Shown here: piece after piece, positions 43,576-52,502 of the stretch | Layout: the number at the start of each line of letters is the position of its first letter | Position numbering within the stretch: the first letter of the stretch is position 1 | Assembly: GCA_964434385.1 (NCBI GenBank) | Contig: CAYSUW010000005.1 | Span: 16,024 to 80,023, forward strand | Direction: 5' to 3' | DNA length: 64,000 nt | Source: GCA-002700125 sp964434385 | Lineage (GTDB): Bacteria; Chloroflexota; Dehalococcoidia; Lucifugimonadales; Lucifugimonadaceae | Notes under the pieces: model-generated | Database searches by the model: none | What the model saw: only the letters and a program-made list of their open reading frames with translations | What the model was told of the DNA's origin: nothing | Position numbers and translations under genes: made by a program

Positions 43576-45642
43576 TTAAAATATATTTATTCCTATAAAT
43601 AGAGGACCGAAAATAAGTGAAACAATTGCCATAAGTTTTAACAATATATTTATTGCTGGACCAGAAGTGTCTTTAAAAGGATCTCCAACTGTATCTCCGC
43701 TTACTGCAGCTTTATGTGCTTCAGAACCTTTTCCTCCATGATTTCCTAGTTCAATATATTTTTTTGCATTATCCCATGCACCACCAGCATTAGCCATAAA
43801 TATTGCTAAAAGGAATCCAGATACTATAGATCCTGCTAATAAACCACCTAGGGCTTCTTCTGAAATGATTCCTACTATTATAGGGGCAATAATGGCAGTT
43901 AAACTTGGTAAAATCATAGCTTTGAGAGAACCTGTAGTACTAATTTCTACTGCTCTAGCAGCATCAGGTTTTACTCCTTTTTTTCCTTCTCTGAGACCTG
44001 GTATTTCTCGGAATTGTCTTCTTACTTCTTCTATCATTGCGCCAGCCGCTACTCCAACAGCCTGCATAGTCATTCCAGAAAAAATGAAAGGTAAAGTAGA
44101 TCCAATTAATACTCCAATAAGAACTGGTGGTTCTAAAAGGTTGAAACTTTCCACTTCAATAACATTTGCATATGCTGCCATTAGAGCTAAAGCTGTTAAT
44201 ACAGCTGATCCTATAGCAAATCCTTTGCCTGTTGCTGCAGTGGTATTTCCAAGAGCATCTAGTGCATCTGTCCTTTCTCTTACTTCAGGGTCTAGTCCAG
44301 CTTGCTCAGCCAAACCACCTGCATTATCTGCAACAGGACCATATGCATCGGTAGATAGAGTGATGCCCAGTGTTGCTAGCATTCCAACAGAAGATAATCC
44401 TATGCCATATAATCCTCCCAATTGATAAGCAGCCCATATTCCAATCACTACTGATAAAGCTGGTATTAATGTGCTATAAAGGCCGACTGCAATTCCTGCA
44501 ATAATATTCGATGGATGACCAGTAAGTGATTGCTTGGCTATCCATTTTACAGGACTATATTCATAAGATGTGAAATACTCTGTTGCTGTTCCAATGACCT
44601 GACCAACAACTAGACCTATAACGATAATATAAAAATAATAAATATCTATGTCTAAATAAATTGTTGCAATATAAGTTCCAATTAGACTAAGAATTCCTGC
44701 TACAAATATTCCTATTCTCAAAGACCATAATAGAGAACTCATAGTTGCGTTTGGTTTTGTTCTTACGAGAAGTGTTCCTATTATAGACGAGAAAATACCA
44801 ATTCCTCCTATAAGAATAGGAAATATAATTGCTGAACTTTGTGATAATTCATTATCTAAAGTTGTGAATAATGCAAGTGCAATTGTAGCAATGATAGATC
44901 CTGCATATGATTCAAAAAGATCAGCACCCATTCCTGCAACGTCTCCTACATTGTCTCCTACATTATCTGCAATTGTTGCAGGGTTTCTAGGATCGTCTTC
45001 AGGAATTCCAGCTTCTACTTTTCCAACTAAATCTGCTCCCACATCGGCGGCTTTTGTATAAATTCCTCCTCCAACTCTAGCAAATAATGCTATTGATGAT
45101 GCACCAAATCCGAAACCCGCAATTATATTTATATTTCCAAAAACTAACCAAAGAATAGAGACTCCTATTATCCCAATTCCTACTACAGTCATGCCCATTA
45201 CAGTTCCTGTATTAAATGCTACTCTTAAAGATGAGTTTAATCCTTTTTGGGCTGCTTCTGCAGTTCTAGAATTTCCTCTTACTGCTATACTCATTCCTAT
45301 AAAACCTGCTAGAGCAGAACCTATAGCTCCAAAAAGATAGGATATAGCAGTCCATGGACCAGAACTTGTAATATTTCCATTTGAATTTAATGCCTTAATT
45401 TTATCTACGTTTAAAATATTAAAATCTATAAAGACTGAAATTATTACAAACATAGCAATAACAAATATTGATAGGATTGTATATTCTTTTTTTAAGAAGG
45501 CCATTGCCCCTTCTTGAATCAAGAATGCAATTTCAGAAAGAACTGGGTTTTCAATTTTTTGTCTTGTGATCTTTATAGATAAAAATAGGGCAGTCAGAAG
45601 TGCTAGAATTCCAGCTATTATACTAACGATTATAAAATTCAT
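43576..45642 (-). CDS. hppA: Membrane-bound ion-translocating pyrophosphatase
   Basis: 688-residue integral membrane pyrophosphatase with about 16 helices. It couples PPi hydrolysis to H+ or Na+ export. The substrate motif is the acidic cluster DVGADLVGKVEAGIPEDDPRN near 197-217, with further DNVGDNVGD and the late DNAGG and GDTVGDPFKDTSG segments. The residue after GNTT in GNTTAATGKG is Ala, the marker of the K+-dependent subfamily; K+-independent enzymes have Lys there. Whether it pumps Na+ or H+ is not decided here. Confidence 0.97.
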   Translation of the reverse strand: MNFIIVSIIAGILALLTALFLSIKITRQKIENPVLSEIAFLIQEGAMAFLKKEYTILSIFVIAMFVIISVFIDFNILNVDKIKALNSNGNITSSGPWTAISYLFGAIGSALAGFIGMSIAVRGNSRTAEAAQKGLNSSLRVAFNTGTVMGMTVVGIGIIGVSILWLVFGNINIIAGFGFGASSIALFARVGGGIYTKAADVGADLVGKVEAGIPEDDPRNPATIADNVGDNVGDVAGMGADLFESYAGSIIATIALALFTTLDNELSQSSAIIFPILIGGIGIFSSIIGTLLVRTKPNATMSSLLWSLRIGIFVAGILSLIGTYIATIYLDIDIYYFYIIVIGLVVGQVIGTATEYFTSYEYSPVKWIAKQSLTGHPSNIIAGIAVGLYSTLIPALSVVIGIWAAYQLGGLYGIGLSSVGMLATLGITLSTDAYGPVADNAGGLAEQAGLDPEVRERTDALDALGNTTAATGKGFAIGSAVLTALALMAAYANVIEVESFNLLEPPVLIGVLIGSTLPFIFSGMTMQAVGVAAGAMIEEVRRQFREIPGLREGKKGVKPDAARAVEISTTGSLKAMILPSLTAIIAPIIVGIISEEALGGLLAGSIVSGFLLAIFMANAGGAWDNAKKYIELGNHGGKGSEAHKAAVSGDTVGDPFKDTSGPAINILLKLMAIVSLIFGPLFIGINIF

Positions 45643-45742
45643 TTTTTTCCTTTTATAAGATTTCTTGTAAATAAAATTCTAAAGAAACCTATCATTTAAT
45701 TTATTGATCAGTCAAACCATTTTTTTTTATTGAAGATTTGTT

Positions 45743-46390
45743 TTAAATGTTTTTTAGAGTGTCTTTAAAATCTTTCAGTTGGTTTTCTAGTTTTTTTCTA
45801 TCTAATGATAGTGTTACATCTCCTCTCGTTCTTTCTACTACAGATCTTAATTGATCAGTAGTTCTTCTTAATCCCCCAGTCACTGCTTCTGGGAAATCTA
45901 TTGTTTCAAGTAAATCAGTAACTTCATTCATTATTCCCAAATAATTATCAGCTAATTCATAATTTGATTTTCGAATACTATCTAATGATGTTCTTCTAAG
46001 CTCACTACTAGCTTCAGCTAAACCTTTTAAATAAGAACTTGTAGTTACTTGAAGATCTTCAGGCGTGGGAATATTAGATTCAGAAAGAAATGAATATACT
46101 AGCATTGCTTCACAGTATTCTTTTTCCGTGTCTAAAAAGAATACTGTATTAATATTAAGATAAAAGGGCTTTAATGCATCTTTAGCTTTTTCCAAACTTT
46201 CTTTTGATTCATTTGCAAGAACCAATGCTTCATCAAATTGATTTCTATGACTAGCTCTTATAGAAGATGATGATTTTTGAATACTTCTTCTACAGTTTGA
46301 GAGAGCAGACTCTCTTCCAGAATGGGCTTCACTAAGATTTTGAATTGATTCATTAATAATTGTTACAAGATTATTTTTTTTATAATTCAT
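45743..46390 (-). CDS. Translin-family protein
   Basis: 215-residue, almost entirely alpha-helical protein. The C-terminal block LRRTTDQLRSVVERTRGDVT (about 174-193) matches the translin signature of a long basic helix ending in ERTRGDLTL. The N-terminal HSGRESALSNCRRSIQKSSS region fits the first basic RNA-binding helix. Eukaryotic translin-TRAX complexes are RNA nucleases; archaeal and some bacterial homologues exist with unclear roles. Upstream of thiE on the same strand lie rnhB and mnmA; this is the last gene of that run. Confidence 0.8.
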   Translation of the reverse strand: MNYKKNNLVTIINESIQNLSEAHSGRESALSNCRRSIQKSSSSIRASHRNQFDEALVLANESKESLEKAKDALKPFYLNINTVFFLDTEKEYCEAMLVYSFLSESNIPTPEDLQVTTSSYLKGLAEASSELRRTSLDSIRKSNYELADNYLGIMNEVTDLLETIDFPEAVTGGLRRTTDQLRSVVERTRGDVTLSLDRKKLENQLKDFKDTLKNI

Positions 46391-46402
46391 AATTCTCCTA
46401 TT

Positions 46403-47038
46403 TTAATCTGTAAATTGTTTCATTTCGTAAATAATTTTTTCAGGATTTTTTGATTTCGTTATTGCACTAGCAACACAGAATGCATTAGCTCCAGATTTAG
46501 TGATTTGTTTTATATTGGTTAAATTTATTCCTCCTATTGCAACAATTGGTTGAGGAACTAGATTTTTAGCTTTTCTAATAATGTCTATGCTTGATGGAAT
46601 GGTGTTAGTTTTTGTTTTAGTAGTGAAAATTGATCCTATAGCTATATAATCTGTATCTAATTTAGATGATTTTTGAATTTCTTCGATAGATGAATTTGAA
46701 TTACCTATTATTTGATTTTTTTTTAGGATAATCTTTGCATCTTTTACTGATAGGTCTGTCCTTCCTACATGTACACCATCTACATCGGATAGACTAGCAA
46801 CAGCACAATTATCATTAATAATGAAGAGTGTATTGTTCTTTTTACAAATAGAATTAATGATTTTCACATGAGTAAGTAATTCTCCATCATCGTGTATTTT
46901 ACTTCTTAATTGAAGGATATTAGTGCCTGAAGAAGCAATTAGTTCACACATTTCATATAAGGGTCTCTCTAATATGTGTTCTGGATCTACTATGACATAA
47001 AGTCCCCGTAATTTTTTTATTATTTCTGATTTACTCAT
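46403..47038 (-). CDS. thiE: Thiamine-phosphate synthase
   Basis: 211-residue TIM barrel joining the pyrimidine and thiazole halves of thiamine phosphate. ILQLRSKIHDDGELL contains the phosphate/pyrimidine site. FIINDNCAVASLSDVDGVHVGR is the core strand-loop, IAIGSIFTTKTK is the thiazole-phosphate loop, and PIVAIGGINLTNI follows. ThiL, the next enzyme in the pathway, is encoded at 50.9 kb. Confidence 0.93.
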   Translation of the reverse strand: MSKSEIIKKLRGLYVIVDPEHILERPLYEMCELIASSGTNILQLRSKIHDDGELLTHVKIINSICKKNNTLFIINDNCAVASLSDVDGVHVGRTDLSVKDAKIILKKNQIIGNSNSSIEEIQKSSKLDTDYIAIGSIFTTKTKTNTIPSSIDIIRKAKNLVPQPIVAIGGINLTNIKQITKSGANAFCVASAITKSKNPEKIIYEMKQFTD

Positions 47039-47041
47039 TTT

Positions 47042-47716
47042 TTACTCAACCTTCATATTGATTGCACTTAGAGGCTTGAAAGACATTCGATGTATTTTTG
47101 ATGGGCCAAAAATATTTAACGATTCAAGATGTTGTTTGGATCCATACCCTTTGTTAGATGCAAAACCATAGTTAGGGAATTTTACTTCATAAATATCTCT
47201 CATCATTCTATCTCTTGAGATTTTTGCTACTATTGAAGCAGCAGCGACACTTAAACATCTTTGATCTCCTTTAATTAAAGATATACTGGGTATTTTTAGT
47301 GATTCAAGTTTTACTGCATCAATAATTACAAAATCAGGGATAATTTCTAATTCTTGAATAGCTTTGTACATAGCATTCTTTGTACAGTATGAAATTCCTT
47401 TTGAATCAATTTCTTTTGATGTTGATATACCTATCCCGATATAACTTTTTGTTAGTATGTTTTTGAAAGCAATATTTTTTTGTTTTATTGATAAAGTTTT
47501 ACTATCCCTAAAAAGATTATTTTTATTTAGGAAAAATTTTTCATCAAGGGCAACTGCTGCTGCTACTACAGGACCAGCTAAAGGACCTCTTCCCACCTCA
47601 TCAATTCCTACAATTTTTTTATTTCCCCATTCTAATAATTTCCTCTCTATTTCTCCTTGAGGAAATGATGTTTTTTTTAATGGAATAGGAGTTTTTTCTA
47701 GTTCTAGTAAATTAAT
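47042..47716 (-). CDS. rnhB: Ribonuclease HII, apparent ATT start
   Basis: Cleaves RNA in RNA-DNA hybrids and single ribonucleotides. The family motif GIDEVGRGPLAGPVVAAAV carries the catalytic Asp and Glu, and KISRDRMMRD the third acidic site. The first NTG codon in frame is the GTG inside DEVGRG, which would remove the catalytic Asp. Upstream the frame stays open to a TAG at 47728-47726 overlapping a perfect AGGAG (47727-47723). The best placed codon after it is ATT at 47716, 6 bases downstream, giving 224 residues with an ordinary N-terminal helix. The true start is therefore probably ATT; sequence error is the alternative. Confidence 0.85.
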   Translation of the reverse strand: MNLLELEKTPIPLKKTSFPQGEIERKLLEWGNKKIVGIDEVGRGPLAGPVVAAAVALDEKFFLNKNNLFRDSKTLSIKQKNIAFKNILTKSYIGIGISTSKEIDSKGISYCTKNAMYKAIQELEIIPDFVIIDAVKLESLKIPSISLIKGDQRCLSVAAASIVAKISRDRMMRDIYEVKFPNYGFASNKGYGSKQHLESLNIFGPSKIHRMSFKPLSAINMKVE

Positions 47717-47736
47717 AATTTTCTCCTAAATGGATA

Positions 47737-48846
47737 TTATGCTGCAATTTTTTCGTTTATTTGAGATCCTTCGATTATTCCTCCTCCTACAACTTCATCT
47801 CCTTGATAAAAAACAATAGCTTGACCTGGAGTAATTGCTCTTTGTGGTTCGTCAAAAATTATTTCTGTATGTGTATTTAATATCTTTACAATTGCTGTTG
47901 AATTTTTACTCTGGTATCTAATTTTTGCTGTAACTTTTATGGGGTTTTCAGGGATTTCCCCAGACAGGAAATTCACTGCAGATGCAATTACTTTAGTTCG
48001 CATTAGATCTTTAGATGTTCCAACTTCAACAGTTTTCGTTTTGTGGTCTATGGAAGTTACAAATATAGGTTCGTTAAATCCACCATTTAAATTTAATCCT
48101 TTTCTTTGTCCGATAGTAAAATTATAAACCCCATCATGTTTTCCTACTGTGTTTCCTTTCACATCAACTATTTTACCTGGGTTTTTTTCAATTCTTTTTT
48201 CAAGAAATTCCTTGTAATTTCCATTTGGAATAAAACAAATATCCTGAGAATCAGGCTTTGAAGCATTTAGTAATCCAAGATTATTAGCAAGCTCTCTGAT
48301 TTCTGTCTTAAGAAATTTTCCAATCGGTAATTTCAACTTTGATAGAAATTCCTGATTTAAGTTATATAAAACATATGATTGATCTTTAGTTTCATCTTTT
48401 CCTTTAATTAAATGCCATTCATTTTTTTGATGCTTTATTTGAGCATAATGACCGGTAGCAATGTAGTCTGCATTTAGAAATTCTGCTCTTTTTAAGAGGA
48501 AATCAAATTTCAATCTGTCATTACAAGCTAAACAAGGATAAGGTGTTCTTCCTTTTTCGTATTCAGAAATGAAATAATTTACAACATGTTCGTTAAATTC
48601 TTTTTCAAAATTTAAAAAATAATGTTTTGCTCCTATTTTTCTACATACAGCACGTGCATCTTCCACATCTTCAAGTGAGCAACAAGATTTGTTTAATTTG
48701 CTTGCTTTTTCTTCTGGATAAGAGAATAATCGCATAGTGATTCCGACAACTTCATAGCCTTCTTTAGATAATAATGCAGCGGCCACAGAAGAATCTACTC
48801 CTCCACTCATAGCTACTACTACTCTTTTCTTTGTTTTAGTATTCAT
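47737..48846 (-). CDS. mnmA: tRNA-uridine 2-sulfurtransferase MnmA
   Basis: Thiolates U34 of Lys, Glu and Gln tRNAs. 369 residues. The ATP-binding PP-loop is VVVAMSGGVDSSVAAALL (8-25). Catalytic Cys sites are TPYPCLACNDRLKF near 100 and the partner in KPDSQDICFIPNG near 200. VYNFTIGQRKGLN near 245 is the central-domain signature. Sulfur could come from the cysteine desulfurase at 38.6 kb. The stop lies 20 bases before the proposed rnhB start. Confidence 0.97.
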   Translation of the reverse strand: MNTKTKKRVVVAMSGGVDSSVAAALLSKEGYEVVGITMRLFSYPEEKASKLNKSCCSLEDVEDARAVCRKIGAKHYFLNFEKEFNEHVVNYFISEYEKGRTPYPCLACNDRLKFDFLLKRAEFLNADYIATGHYAQIKHQKNEWHLIKGKDETKDQSYVLYNLNQEFLSKLKLPIGKFLKTEIRELANNLGLLNASKPDSQDICFIPNGNYKEFLEKRIEKNPGKIVDVKGNTVGKHDGVYNFTIGQRKGLNLNGGFNEPIFVTSIDHKTKTVEVGTSKDLMRTKVIASAVNFLSGEIPENPIKVTAKIRYQSKNSTAIVKILNTHTEIIFDEPQRAITPGQAIVFYQGDEVVGGGIIEGSQINEKIAA

Positions 48847-48912
48847 ATTATTAAATTATCACGTTAATATATTACAAGGAAATATTTATAACATTGTTTA
48901 TAATTAAAATAT

Positions 48913-49281
48913 ATGAGTACTGCAAACATTAAACTTAATACCATTGAAGAATTTGGTAGATTGGCTGTAAAAATTTTATCTGATAATTTGGGAGATAATG
49001 TGGTTCTTTTAGATGTTCGTGGTAATAATGATTATTCTGATTTTTTAGTAATTACTTCAGGTAGAACTGATCAACATCTTGAATCTTTGTCTACTAAAGT
49101 TACTAAAAATTTAAGAAATGCTGGTTTAAGGGTACATCATAAAGAGGGAAGTGGTTCGGGAGGATGGATTCTATTAGATTTTTTGGGCCTTGTCACACAT
49201 ATATTCAGTGATGAATCCAGAAAAAAATATGATATAGAAGATTTGTTAGAAGGAGGACGAGAAATCGTTAGGCTTCAGTAG
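48913..49281 (+). CDS. rsfS: Ribosomal silencing factor RsfS
   Basis: 122-residue RsfS/Iojap protein that blocks subunit joining by binding L14. NVVLLDVRGNNDYSDFLVITSG (two pieces around 30-51), RTDQHLESL and WILLDFLGLVTHIFSDESRKKYDIEDL-type sequence near 83-109 are the conserved blocks. Divergent from mnmA, with its 3' end overlapping the convergent ndk gene by 14 bases. Confidence 0.95.
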   Translation: MSTANIKLNTIEEFGRLAVKILSDNLGDNVVLLDVRGNNDYSDFLVITSGRTDQHLESLSTKVTKNLRNAGLRVHHKEGSGSGGWILLDFLGLVTHIFSDESRKKYDIEDLLEGGREIVRLQ

Positions 49282-49735
49282 TTAACCCTGTCCAGTCATC
49301 TATTGATTTTTCAAAATTTTGGATCTCTTTTTTGTCAAAGAAGAGTTCTATTTCTCTCTTAGCATCGGAGTGATTAGCAGAACCATGAATTAAGTTTCGT
49401 TCAAGGTCTATTCCATAATCTCCTCTTATAGTTCCTGGCGGAGAATCTTGTGGATTAGTCTGACCCATTAATGTTCTTATTTTTTTTATTGAATTAGGAC
49501 CATTAATTGCAATTGCTATTACTGGAGAACTTGAAATGAAGTCAACTAAGTTTTTAAAAAACGGTTTTTCTTTATGTTCCTGATAATGTTTTTCTGCTAG
49601 GTTTTTGTCTATTATGATCATTTTTAATCCAATTATTTTTAGACCTGTATCTTCAATTCGGGTAATTATTTTTCCTGATAAATTTCTTTGTATTGCATCT
49701 GGTTTTATTAATACTAAAGTGTTTTCTAAGGACAT
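49268..49735 (-). CDS. ndk: Nucleoside diphosphate kinase
   Basis: 155 residues from the ATG at 49735, which overlaps the tsaB stop as TAATG and is preceded by GGAG 9 bases upstream; an ATG five codons earlier is less likely. TLVLIKPDAIQRNLSGKII is the N-terminal signature. NLIHGSANHSDAKREIELFF carries the phosphohistidine that relays phosphate from ATP to NDPs. The length is slightly over the usual 135-150. Confidence 0.96.
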   Translation of the reverse strand: MSLENTLVLIKPDAIQRNLSGKIITRIEDTGLKIIGLKMIIIDKNLAEKHYQEHKEKPFFKNLVDFISSSPVIAIAINGPNSIKKIRTLMGQTNPQDSPPGTIRGDYGIDLERNLIHGSANHSDAKREIELFFDKKEIQNFEKSIDDWTGLTTEA

Positions 49736-50421
49736 TAATTTGTTCTCCATTTAGGTAATTGTTTTTTAGTTTTAGTAATATTCGGTGGTCTTGAATAGAT
49801 TGGTTCTATCAGTTGATACTGATTAAGTAAATCTTTTTCAATTATTTCCTTGATAGTTTTTATAAAACTAATTGAAGATCTAGTTGGATTTTTATTAGCC
49901 ACAACATTATCAAATTCTATTATCTCAGACAATTCTTTTGCAGATTCTCCACAAATATATGATTTTGCAGATAACATTTTAGAAATCTCCTCAGATGTAT
50001 CCACTCCATCTGGTAGAAAAGTCATAGTATTTTTGTATTTTTTCCATGCATATTTATTTCGTCCAGCTGGAAGGAAAGCAATTAAATTATCATAGGAGTT
50101 TTTATATTCAAAAAATTCTATTAAAAAAGTAGGAATTCCTAAAGTTATAATGGAATTTGGCAATGAAATTCCTAGAGCAGTACTTATACCTACTCTTAAA
50201 GAACTAAACCCTCCTGGTCCTAAGGCAACCCCTAGATGTGTAATTTCAGAAACTTTTTTTTCTGAAGCATCTAAACATTTTTGTACATTTGGCATAAGTT
50301 CAAGGCTATGATTTTGTTCTGAGAACCAATCTATATTATGTAATATTTTATAATTATGAGATAGAGAAACATTGGCAAATTTAGTAGAAGTATCTATAGT
50401 TAACAGGGTAAATTCTTTCAT
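49735..50421 (-). CDS. tsaB: tRNA threonylcarbamoyladenosine biosynthesis protein TsaB
   Basis: 228-residue inactive ASKHA-fold partner of TsaD for t6A37 formation. LTIDTSTKFANVSL at the N-terminus and LGVALGPGGFSSLRVGISTA near 63-82 are diagnostic. It directly follows tsaE with zero bases between stop and start. tsaD and tsaC are not in the window. Confidence 0.93.
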   Translation of the reverse strand: MKEFTLLTIDTSTKFANVSLSHNYKILHNIDWFSEQNHSLELMPNVQKCLDASEKKVSEITHLGVALGPGGFSSLRVGISTALGISLPNSIITLGIPTFLIEFFEYKNSYDNLIAFLPAGRNKYAWKKYKNTMTFLPDGVDTSEEISKMLSAKSYICGESAKELSEIIEFDNVVANKNPTRSSISFIKTIKEIIEKDLLNQYQLIEPIYSRPPNITKTKKQLPKWRTN

Positions 50422-50907
50422 TTAAATATTTTTCTTAATATATTTTATTAAATTTTTTCCTCTTTCAGAATAAGAGAAATAATTTAATTGTCTAGAGTTT
50501 TTTCCGTTAATTATTGTGTAAATGATTAAATCTGGATTTGGCATATAATTTCCACCATTTTCAGGCCATTCAACTGCTAATGCTCCGGTATCTAATAATT
50601 CTTCTAATTCTAAGTCTATTACTTCTTCAGGCTTATCTATTCTATATAGATCACAGTGAAAAAGAGTGATGTTACCACTGTATTCTGTTATCAATACAAA
50701 AGTAGGACTCCTTGCAATCTGAGAAGAATTGATTCCCATAGTTAAGCCTTGAATAAAACGTGTTTTTCCTGCCCCTAAATCTCCGCTTAAAAGAATCAAA
50801 TCACCTTTTCTTATATATTCTCCAAGAACTTTTGCTTTTTCTTGAGTTTCATCTTCTGAAGAGGTTGATATTGATATTTCAGGTTTTTGATGTGATTTAT
50901 TTGTCAT
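50422..50907 (-). CDS. tsaE: tRNA threonylcarbamoyladenosine biosynthesis ATPase TsaE
   Basis: 161-residue P-loop ATPase of the TsaBDE complex. Walker A LLSGDLGAGKTRFIQG is near 39-54, SPTFVLITEY near 70, and HCDLYRIDKPEEVIDLELEE carries the Walker B-like Asp. ALAVEWPENG is the conserved end motif. It sits between thiL (11-base overlap) and tsaB (contiguous), a coupled cluster. Confidence 0.95.
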   Translation of the reverse strand: MTNKSHQKPEISISTSSEDETQEKAKVLGEYIRKGDLILLSGDLGAGKTRFIQGLTMGINSSQIARSPTFVLITEYSGNITLFHCDLYRIDKPEEVIDLELEELLDTGALAVEWPENGGNYMPNPDLIIYTIINGKNSRQLNYFSYSERGKNLIKYIKKNI

Positions 50908-51889
50908 TATTTTTAAAATGATCCCATCCTTTTGATAGGAATTTGGAACTTGGTTTTTTGTTTTCCAGTAATGTTAATAATTCTGATGACTTATTTTCTA
51001 CATTTCCAATTATAGTTAAATTCAAGTCATTTTCATTCTTAATTTTAGTAATTAATTCATTTTTCCCGGTTATAAGAAGTTGGTAGTCTTCTCCGCCATT
51101 TAAAGCTTGATTTTTCCAATTGGTAGGAAAAGCTTCTTTTAATTCTTGAGAAACTGGAATCTTATCAGTATCAATAATTATTGATACTTTACTTGCTTCA
51201 GAAATTCTTGTTGCATCTGTAAAAAGACCATCACTTATATCTATGCAAGATTTTATGCCCATTTTGGAAAATATTTGAGATTCTTTAATTTTAGGTTTGG
51301 GCTTGAAGTGAGCATTTTTTAAATATTCAAAATTCTTTACTCTTTTTTTTAATAGGGTTAAGCCTCCACTTGAATCCCCAAGGAATCCAGTTACTGCTAT
51401 TACGTCTCCAGGTTTTGCACAATTTCTTTTCATTATTAATGGTTTATTATTTTTAACTTGGCAGAAACCTGTAGCTGCAATGGAGACGAATAGTTCATTG
51501 CTTCTAACTAAATCCCCACCTATGATTTGCCCGCCACCAAATGCCAATATATCCTTAAATCCAATATATAATTCTTTTAAGTTTTTTCTTTCGATTGATT
51601 TGGGGACTCCGATTGTAACAAGAAAATATTTTGAAGAAGAACCCATAGCAGCAAGATCACTTTGATTAACTGCAATAGATTTCCATCCTAAGTTATAGAA
51701 TGATGTGTAAGAAAGATCAAAATGGATATTTTCAACAAGAGCATCAGTGCTCTGAGTAGCGAATTCATGTGATCTGAATACTGCTGCATCATCTCCAATT
51801 CCTATTAAAAGGTTATCTTCATTAGAATTATTGATTAAAATGTTGCAAAAATCTTTTATGAGTTCTTTTTCTGAAAAACTTGACTTCAT
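50897..51889 (-). CDS. thiL: Thiamine-monophosphate kinase
   Basis: Phosphorylates thiamine monophosphate to the diphosphate cofactor. 330 residues of the PurM/AIR-synthase-like fold. IGIGDDAAVF (about 27-36), ALVENIHFDLSYTSFYNLGWK and AVNQSDLAAMGSSSKYFLVT are the N-terminal metal/ATP sites. The C-terminal GGEDYQLLIT motif is typical of ThiL. First gene of the thiL-tsaE-tsaB-ndk run. Confidence 0.95.
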   Translation of the reverse strand: MKSSFSEKELIKDFCNILINNSNEDNLLIGIGDDAAVFRSHEFATQSTDALVENIHFDLSYTSFYNLGWKSIAVNQSDLAAMGSSSKYFLVTIGVPKSIERKNLKELYIGFKDILAFGGGQIIGGDLVRSNELFVSIAATGFCQVKNNKPLIMKRNCAKPGDVIAVTGFLGDSSGGLTLLKKRVKNFEYLKNAHFKPKPKIKESQIFSKMGIKSCIDISDGLFTDATRISEASKVSIIIDTDKIPVSQELKEAFPTNWKNQALNGGEDYQLLITGKNELITKIKNENDLNLTIIGNVENKSSELLTLLENKKPSSKFLSKGWDHFKNNDK

Positions 51890-51966
51890 GTTGAAATTTC
51901 TTAACTTAATAAAAAGTTTAAAATATTATTTAATGTAACAATTATAAGTCTTAAGGAGAAAAATTG

Positions 51967-52152
51967 ATGCCTACGGTTCAAATAATGTGGTACAAAGGAA
52001 GAAGTGCACAACAAAAATCTGAATTAGCAGATGTGATAACAAAAGCTGTTGCAGAAATAGGAAATACAACTGCTGAGGATACTCAGATAATATTTCATGA
52101 TGTAGAAAAATCAAATTGGGCACATGGTGGAGTGATGGCTTCAGAAAGTTAA
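51967..52152 (+). CDS. 4-oxalocrotonate tautomerase-like protein
   Basis: 61-residue small tautomerase. Starting at the ATG at 51967, after an AAGGAG Shine-Dalgarno, puts Pro directly after Met, so Met removal would expose the catalytic Pro1 of this superfamily. The beta-alpha-beta layout is VQIMWYKGRSAQQKSELADVI (two pieces) followed by a strand with TQIIFHDVEKSNWAHGG. The substrate, an enol or keto acid, is unknown. It lies 2 bases before the pterin dehydratase gene. Confidence 0.85.
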   Translation: MPTVQIMWYKGRSAQQKSELADVITKAVAEIGNTTAEDTQIIFHDVEKSNWAHGGVMASES

Positions 52153-52154
52153 AT

Positions 52155-52502
52155 ATGGATAATTTAAGTAAAAGACATTGTGAGGCATGTAGAGTAGGCT
52201 CTTTACCTGTGACAGATTCAGATTTAAAAATTTTTGCTGAAAATTTTAAAGAATGGGTACTGTTCAATGAAAATGGAATAAGAAAAATTAAAAAACAATT
52301 TAAGGTTTCTAATTTTCAAGAAGCCTTAACTTTTACAATTAAATTGGGAAAATTGTCAGAAGAAGAGGGACATCATCCTCTATTAACTCTAGAATGGGGA
52401 AAAGTTAGTGTAGTTTGGTGGACTCATAAAATTAAAGACTTACATATGAATGATTTCATTATGGCATCCAAGACTGATGAACTGTTCATGAAGTATTATT
52501 AA
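52155..52502 (+). CDS. phhB: Pterin-4a-carbinolamine dehydratase family protein
   Basis: 115 residues from the ATG at 52155; a longer frame would overlap the tautomerase gene. The DCoH motif is EEEGHHPLLTLEWGKVSVVW near 70-89, with the paired His and later WWTHKIKDLHMNDF. The N-terminal RHCEACRVGSLP is common in bacterial members. No aromatic amino acid hydroxylase is nearby, so the role may be in molybdopterin- or tetrahydropterin-related metabolism; context does not settle it. Confidence 0.88.
   Translation: MDNLSKRHCEACRVGSLPVTDSDLKIFAENFKEWVLFNENGIRKIKKQFKVSNFQEALTFTIKLGKLSEEEGHHPLLTLEWGKVSVVWWTHKIKDLHMNDFIMASKTDELFMKYY

Noticed and set aside
43865..44425. 186-codon plus-strand frame
   Set aside because: Lies wholly opposite the pyrophosphatase gene and reads as low-complexity Ala/Pro/Thr sequence, a shadow of a membrane protein.
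51971..52267. 98-codon minus-strand frame
   Set aside because: Opposes the tautomerase and pterin dehydratase genes, both of which have clear family motifs.
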